Below the pieces are notes generated by a model. That model saw nothing but the letters and a program-made list of their open reading frames with translations, was not told where the DNA came from and did no database searches. This document shows positions 6,343 to 9,246 of a DNA stretch of 9,246 nt, in pieces; position 1 is the stretch's first letter, and every line of letters starts with the position of its first letter. The position numbers were made by a program, and so were the translations under genes. The DNA comes from Acidobacteriota bacterium (GTDB lineage Bacteria > Acidobacteriota > Terriglobia > Acidiferrales > UBA7541), in NCBI GenBank assembly GCA_003161495.1, contig PMOP01000165.1:1-9246 (forward strand). The letters are read 5' to 3'.

Positions 6343-7581
6343 TCAGCGATGGCGGATGCGCGTGACTACGTCATCCACCTCTATGGCGCCAATGGGACGG
6401 CCCAGGGAGTCGACTACCGCCAGGCTGTGCAGGTTATATTTATCGAAAAGCTGAAATACTTCTTTGTCATCCGCGTCCGGTGCTACGGAAAGCAAAGGCT
6501 CCATTTTTAAATGTTCCATGCGTTCGTCGGGAGTGGCGAATAGCAATCGACCCACGGCGACGGCGCCGGAAAATTTCGCATCCCGATCGATCAGAAACAC
6601 GGTGTCGAGGCGTTCGAGGTCCACGTCCATTTCCCGAATCCAGGAGACGACTTCATCGCGCGTGGCGGCTTCGCCGACATATATGAAATCGGTGTTCATC
6701 ATTCCGCCCGCTGAATTTTCATCAAACTTCAGCAATTCCCGCACTTCGCGAGCTTCCTCGCCGGGCATCTCCCTCAGGACTTCGCGCGACTTTTCCGCCG
6801 TCATGTCCGCGATCACGTCGGCGGCCTGGTCGGGGTCCATCTCCTCGAGAATGTCGGCAGCTTTCTGAGGGGCCAGGGTTTCGACGATTTGCGTGGTCAA
6901 GCGCTTGTCCAGCTCGGCGAGAGCTTCGGCGGCGGTCTCTTCGTCCAGGGAAGCGATGATCGATTGGCGCTCGTGCGGCGAAAGATCTTCCATGATGTCC
7001 GCCAAGTCGGCGGGATGCATACTTTCGAGTTTCTGGTGGGTGATGCGCAGCTTTACGCGGCGCAAGGGGTCCGGCTCGATCAAATTGACGAATTCCCAGG
7101 GAATGACGCGCGTCGGCAGCTTGGTCGTCAAACCGCGCACGAAACCCGGCGAGGCAACGCCGTGCAGGAGACGCCGAGCGGCGCCGGTTAAGCCCACATC
7201 CACTTGCGTGACGCGCAGCTCGACCGTGCCGATGACTCGCTGCTCGGCCAGATCGATATCGTTCACGCGGACGACTTTTCGCCCGCTGGTATCGATGATC
7301 TGCTGGTCAAGCAAGTCCTTGCGCATGGCCAGCCACGCTTCGTTGGGATGGTAATGTTCGAGATCCTTCTCTTCCACATTCAGGCGGATGACCCCGGGGG
7401 CAACAAAGGCAATGTGATCGTAACGCGCGATCAGGGGAAGAAACTTTCCCCTGCCAAGGAGGACTCGCGCCACACGGTTCGGCTGGTCGGCGGGCTCAAT
7501 GAACAATTCGGTGATCTGGCCGACGAAATGGCCGTTGCTATCGTACGCTTCTCCGCCCAGCAGATCGGTAGCGTGCAGCAT
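6343..7581 (-). CDS. Soluble PRC-barrel / MgtE N-domain / CBS-pair protein (putative Mg2+ sensor)
   Basis: This 412-residue protein has no membrane segment. Domains in order: a PRC-barrel-like segment at about 5-75 (LLGGEAYDSNGHFVGQITEL at 7-26); a second PRC-like segment at about 88-175 (IIDTSGRKVVRVNDIDL at 95-111); an MgtE N-type helical repeat domain at about 184-297 (HPADLADIMEDLSPHER at 189-205, then repeated AADILEEMDPDQAADVI-like helices, closing with DENSAGGMMNTDFI at 287-300); and a CBS pair from 300 to the end (HSLAVVDSLGRPIGAIEVDD at 385-404). In MgtE channels the N and CBS domains bind Mg2+ and close the pore; here the protein stops where the channel helices would begin. I infer a separate regulatory subunit for the NRAMP-like transporter downstream. 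The start is ATG 7581 with a very strong AAAGGAGG ribosome site four bases upstream. It is preceded by a 348-base leader. Confidence 0.88.
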   Translation of the reverse strand: MLHATDLLGGEAYDSNGHFVGQITELFIEPADQPNRVARVLLGRGKFLPLIARYDHIAFVAPGVIRLNVEEKDLEHYHPNEAWLAMRKDLLDQQIIDTSGRKVVRVNDIDLAEQRVIGTVELRVTQVDVGLTGAARRLLHGVASPGFVRGLTTKLPTRVIPWEFVNLIEPDPLRRVKLRITHQKLESMHPADLADIMEDLSPHERQSIIASLDEETAAEALAELDKRLTTQIVETLAPQKAADILEEMDPDQAADVIADMTAEKSREVLREMPGEEAREVRELLKFDENSAGGMMNTDFIYVGEAATRDEVVSWIREMDVDLERLDTVFLIDRDAKFSGAVAVGRLLFATPDERMEHLKMEPLLSVAPDADDKEVFQLFDKYNLHSLAVVDSLGRPIGAIEVDDVVTRIRHR

Positions 7582-7723
7582 TTTGCCTCCTTTCTCGAAA
7601 CCTCGGGTGCGGATTGCTCCAGCTCCAAGGCTTGACCTGAAAATGACTGGCTACGGCGGGATCAGTAAGGCTTGAAACCCGCAATCCGGGAGTGGCCCGG
7701 CCGCGGGTGAAGGAAATCCGGGT

Positions 7724-7861
7724 CTACCCGAGGCCTTTTTGGGTCACTTTTGAAGCATGGCGGACGGGCGGTTCGGCATTGTTGCGCCGGGCCCATTCGA
7801 AACATCGTGCCGCCGATCGATCCCTACCGGGAAAGGGTTCTAGCTTTTCGGATTCGCTCAT
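7724..7861 (-). CDS. Possible small protein of 45 residues (hypothetical)
   Basis: An ATG-initiated frame of 45 codons ending in TAG. The product is hydrophilic and basic, starting MSESEKLEPFPGRDRS and containing FEWARRNNAEPPVRHASK, with no membrane segment or known motif. A TTGACA-containing promoter candidate (7887-7915) would start transcription about 20 bases before the ATG. Against it, the only GGAG in that interval lies about 15 bases from the ATG, too far for a standard ribosome site, and codon use at third positions is not clearly like the neighbours (roughly half G/C by my count). It lies in the leader of a metal-transport operon, so it could be a separate small gene, a leader ORF, or chance. 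I do not recognise it. Confidence 0.25.
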   Translation of the reverse strand: MSESEKLEPFPGRDRSAARCFEWARRNNAEPPVRHASKVTQKGLG

Positions 7862-7886
7862 GGCCACGCAAAAAAACTCCAACTCT

Positions 7887-7915
7887 TAGGTAAACGCAGT
7901 TCAAAACTTTGTCAA
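7887..7915 (-). promoter_or_regulatory. Candidate sigma-70 promoter for the metal-transport cassette
   Basis: A perfect -35 box TTGACA (7915-7910, minus strand) with a 17-base spacer and a poor -10 box TACCTA (7892-7887). It lies just after the CYTH stop codon and would give the MgtE_N/CBS gene a leader of about 300 bases. The exact -35 and correct spacing are in its favour; the weak -10 counts against it. Confidence 0.35.
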
Positions 7916-7929
7916 GGAAAGAGTGTGCG

Positions 7930-8598
7930 TTAACGCAATTTTTTTGTTGCCGGGAAGAGCATGTCGCCGGGTTTGCGTCCACGGCGGCGGCAATCGGCGA
8001 GATATAAAGAGCCGTAGGTTTCCTTCAAGTATTCCTGGCGGGTATATCCAAGCAGGCGGGCGCCACGGTCAATGGCGGCGACCGGACCTTCTAATTCGAG
8101 ATATATACCCACGGGAGTTTCATCGAGCTCGATCTTTAGCCCGCGAATGCCAGGGAATGCATAGGTGGTCCGGAATTTTTCGTAGCGGAACACGGGGCGC
8201 AGTCCGAGAGCTTGAAGAATCCTGGCCATCTGGTCCGCTCCGGCTACGGAAACCTCCTCTTCGTCCTTGATTTTGAAATGTTCGCGGATTTCTGAACGTC
8301 CCGTGGCTTTTAGGGCGTTGCGCGATGGAGTGGATGGCCCTTTGTAGGTCAGGATGGCCGGGGCGTTTTCGATCGAACCTATCTTCCCAGAACTTTTATC
8401 GCGGCGCTCGATTCGGATGCGGATGAGCCGGCCACGGCGCCTCAGTTCTTGCCGGGGGGTATCATACAGCGTGTTGGATTCGTAAGTGCGCGGCGAGATT
8501 TCGCGAGCACGGAGGCGCTTCAGCCGGTTACGCAACCCGGCGACGTCAGGAACGCGCAGCTTTATTTCGATTTCCTCGCGATGATCGGTCTTGGGCAT
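7930..8598 (-). CDS. CYTH-domain protein (triphosphate tunnel metalloenzyme, class IV adenylate cyclase-like)
   Basis: A 222-residue cytosolic protein of the CYTH/triphosphate tunnel fold. Members cleave or cyclise triphosphate substrates: class IV (CyaB-type) adenylate cyclase, thiamine-triphosphatase or inorganic tripolyphosphatase. The hallmark EIEIK is at 9-13, followed by the paired basic strand RLIRIRIE (57-64), LTYKGP with a tunnel lysine (83-88), REHFKI (105-110), FRYEKFRTTY (137-146), and acidic strands IELDETPVG (156-164) and LELEGP (167-172). These are the tunnel residues expected to bind metal and phosphate, so the protein looks intact. The sequence alone does not separate the cyclase from the triphosphatase. 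The start is ATG 8598; there is no ribosome site upstream but a TATACT box ends eight bases before it, suggesting a leaderless transcript. It is divergent from mutS. Confidence 0.9.
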   Translation of the reverse strand: MPKTDHREEIEIKLRVPDVAGLRNRLKRLRAREISPRTYESNTLYDTPRQELRRRGRLIRIRIERRDKSSGKIGSIENAPAILTYKGPSTPSRNALKATGRSEIREHFKIKDEEEVSVAGADQMARILQALGLRPVFRYEKFRTTYAFPGIRGLKIELDETPVGIYLELEGPVAAIDRGARLLGYTRQEYLKETYGSLYLADCRRRGRKPGDMLFPATKKLR

Positions 8599-8606
8599 AG
8601 ATACGC

Positions 8607-8612
8607 AGTATA
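8607..8612 (-). promoter_or_regulatory. Extended -10 candidate for a leaderless CYTH transcript
   Basis: TATACT (five of six matches to TATAAT) ends eight bases before the ATG at 8598, so transcription would begin at or next to the start codon. No good -35 is seen; the best at 18-base spacing is GGAACA, which matches only the last three positions. The lack of any ribosome site between box and ATG is consistent with leaderless translation. Confidence 0.35.
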
Positions 8613-8640
8613 CTTCGAGACCGCTTTGCGTGTTCCAGTC

Positions 8641-8707
8641 GCGCAGGCTTCAAGCCTGTGGGGGTTAATTTTTTCGAGGACTAAAACCCACAGGCTGAAG
8701 CCTGCGC
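8641..8707. repeat. Inverted pair of REP-like elements between CYTH and mutS
   Basis: The left arm (8641-8662) and right arm (8687-8707) are inverted copies of one another, differing by a single extra A in the left arm, with a 24-base AT-rich spacer. Each arm is itself palindromic: aggcttCaagcct in the left, aggctGAagcct in the right. The right arm ends GCGCCAC, resembling the GCTAC tails of the other hairpins here. The ten-base core cccacaggct occurs again alone at 8775-8784. The organisation resembles paired REP units (BIMEs). The large cruciform is between divergent genes, where it may insulate or relieve supercoiling. Confidence 0.75.
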
Positions 8708-8716
8708 CACTCCGGC

Positions 8717-8746
8717 TCGACAGAAGCGAACGCGGCGCGGTATAAA
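8717..8746 (+). promoter_or_regulatory. Candidate sigma-70 promoter of mutS
   Basis: TCGACA (8717-8722, five of six matches to TTGACA), an 18-base spacer, and TATAAA (8741-8746, five of six to TATAAT). It begins ten bases after the inverted repeat pair and would give mutS a leader of about 70 bases. Confidence 0.5.
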
Positions 8747-8824
8747 CTTTCTGTTGCCAACCGGCGTCCTTATCCCCACAGGCTCTAACCAGAGGTCGCA
8801 GACGGTTCCGGCATTCCACTCGAC

Positions 8825-9246
8825 ATGACAGAAGCAGCCACACCGCTGATGCGGCAGTATCACTCCATAAAGGGGCGCTATCCGCATGCACTAGTGTTAT
8901 TCCGGTTGGGCGACTTCTACGAATTGTTTTACGAAGACGCCATCGCGGCGTCGCGGGAACTGCAGATCACTCTTACTTCGCGGAATCGGGAACGGGGCGA
9001 GCCCGTGCCGATGTGCGGCGTTCCCTACCACGCCGCGGAAGGATACATCGCGCGACTGCTGCGCGCGGGCTACAAAATTGCCGTGTGCGACCAGATGGAG
9101 GCGCCCGGGCCGGGCAAGAAACTCGTGCGCCGCGAAGTCGTGCGCGTCATCACGCCGGGAACAGCCACCAGCCTCAACGTTCTCGAGCCCAAGGAAAATA
9201 ATTATCTGGCGGCGATTTTTCGTCCGGCGGCCGGGTCGCCGATCGG
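8825..9246 (+). CDS. mutS: DNA mismatch repair protein MutS (N-terminal part, continues beyond window)
   Basis: N-terminal 140 residues of MutS, the ATPase that recognises mismatches and recruits MutL. The mismatch-binding domain I is clear: [20 protein letters not shown] leads into [11 protein letters not shown] at 29-39. Phe31 and Glu33 correspond to the Phe-X-Glu that stacks on the mismatch, so this is the MutS1 type and not MutS2. It continues with [25 protein letters not shown] and [12 protein letters not shown], then [12 protein letters not shown], all standard landmarks. The Walker ATPase and clamp domains lie outside the window. The start is ATG 8825; no strong ribosome site is visible, but the N-terminus aligns well with the family and the next ATG (8849) has none either. 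It is divergent from the CYTH gene. Confidence 0.96.
   Translation, partial: MTEAATPLMRQYHSIKGRYPHALVLFRLGDFYELFYEDAIAASRELQITLTSRNRERGEPVPMCGVPYHAAEGYIARLLRAGYKIAVCDQMEAPGPGKKLVRREVVRVITPGTATSLNVLEPKENNYLAAIFRPAAGSPI

Larger units (their letters stand above)
7582..7929. other. Long leader region upstream of the MgtE_N/CBS gene
   Basis: This 348-base region lies between the CYTH stop codon and the MgtE_N/CBS start, both on the minus strand. It begins with the 12-base palindrome tgcgttaacgca (7926-7937), which includes the CYTH stop codon. A TTGACA box follows (listed separately), then a T7 tract (7871-7877 on the minus strand) and a possible 45-codon ORF (7724-7861). A small hairpin cgggt-CT-acccg (7719-7730) and a strong ribosome site at 7586-7593 come next. 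I compared it by eye with the M-box, yybP-ykoY and NiCo riboswitch cores and saw no match. A plus-strand 65-codon frame (7692-7889) has no ribosome site or recognisable product. Confidence 0.5.

Noticed and set aside
7800..7860. Possible tRNA, because of a GGTTC-like segment
   Set aside because: No acceptor stem, D-arm or anticodon arm can be folded around it.
7692..7889. A 65-codon plus-strand frame in the leader of the MgtE_N/CBS gene
   Set aside because: No ribosome site, no recognisable product, and opposite to the transcription of both flanking genes.
7582..7890. Known metal riboswitch (M-box, yybP-ykoY, NiCo) in the cassette leader
   Set aside because: I searched by eye for conserved cores such as GGGGAGUAGC and found none. 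An Infernal scan would settle it.

Overview
The window looks like chromosomal DNA from a moderately GC-rich bacterium (GC in the high fifties by eye). An Acidobacteriota member (Terriglobia-like) is my best guess. It rests on the style of the proteins and on the intergenic hairpin repeats, whose CTAC tails and paired GCCCC/GTCCC hairpins I associate from memory with that group. No rRNA, tRNA, CRISPR array, phage gene or transposase is visible.

Layout, left to right: (1) positions 1-4561 hold a minus-strand cluster in transcription order uppS, cdsA, dxr, rseP. These encode undecaprenyl diphosphate synthase, CDP-diglyceride synthase, the second enzyme of the MEP isoprenoid pathway, and a site-2 membrane protease (its C-terminus is cut by the window edge). 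This is a widely conserved envelope/isoprenoid order, but the frr that often precedes uppS is absent. A 364-bp gap with a composite three-hairpin repeat separates uppS from cdsA. (2) Positions 4879-7581, also minus strand, hold a two-gene metal-transport cassette. The first gene encodes a soluble protein with two PRC-barrel-like segments, an MgtE N-type helical domain and a CBS pair, but no membrane channel. The second encodes an NRAMP-fold transporter whose metal-site motifs are changed (DAGG for DPGN, APW for MPH). I infer that the soluble protein is a detached Mg2+ sensor for the transporter. (3) Positions 7930-8598 hold a minus-strand CYTH-domain protein. (4) From 8825 on the plus strand, mutS begins and runs off the right edge. 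CYTH and mutS are divergent and share a 226-bp intergenic region with an inverted pair of repeats and a good sigma-70-like promoter for mutS.

The most interesting parts are the NRAMP/MgtE-sensor pair with its long leader, which contains a possible 45-codon ORF behind a TTGACA promoter, and a family of short perfect hairpins with G-C-TAC-type tails sitting at gene boundaries. All other long frames overlapping these genes look like antisense or frame shadows.
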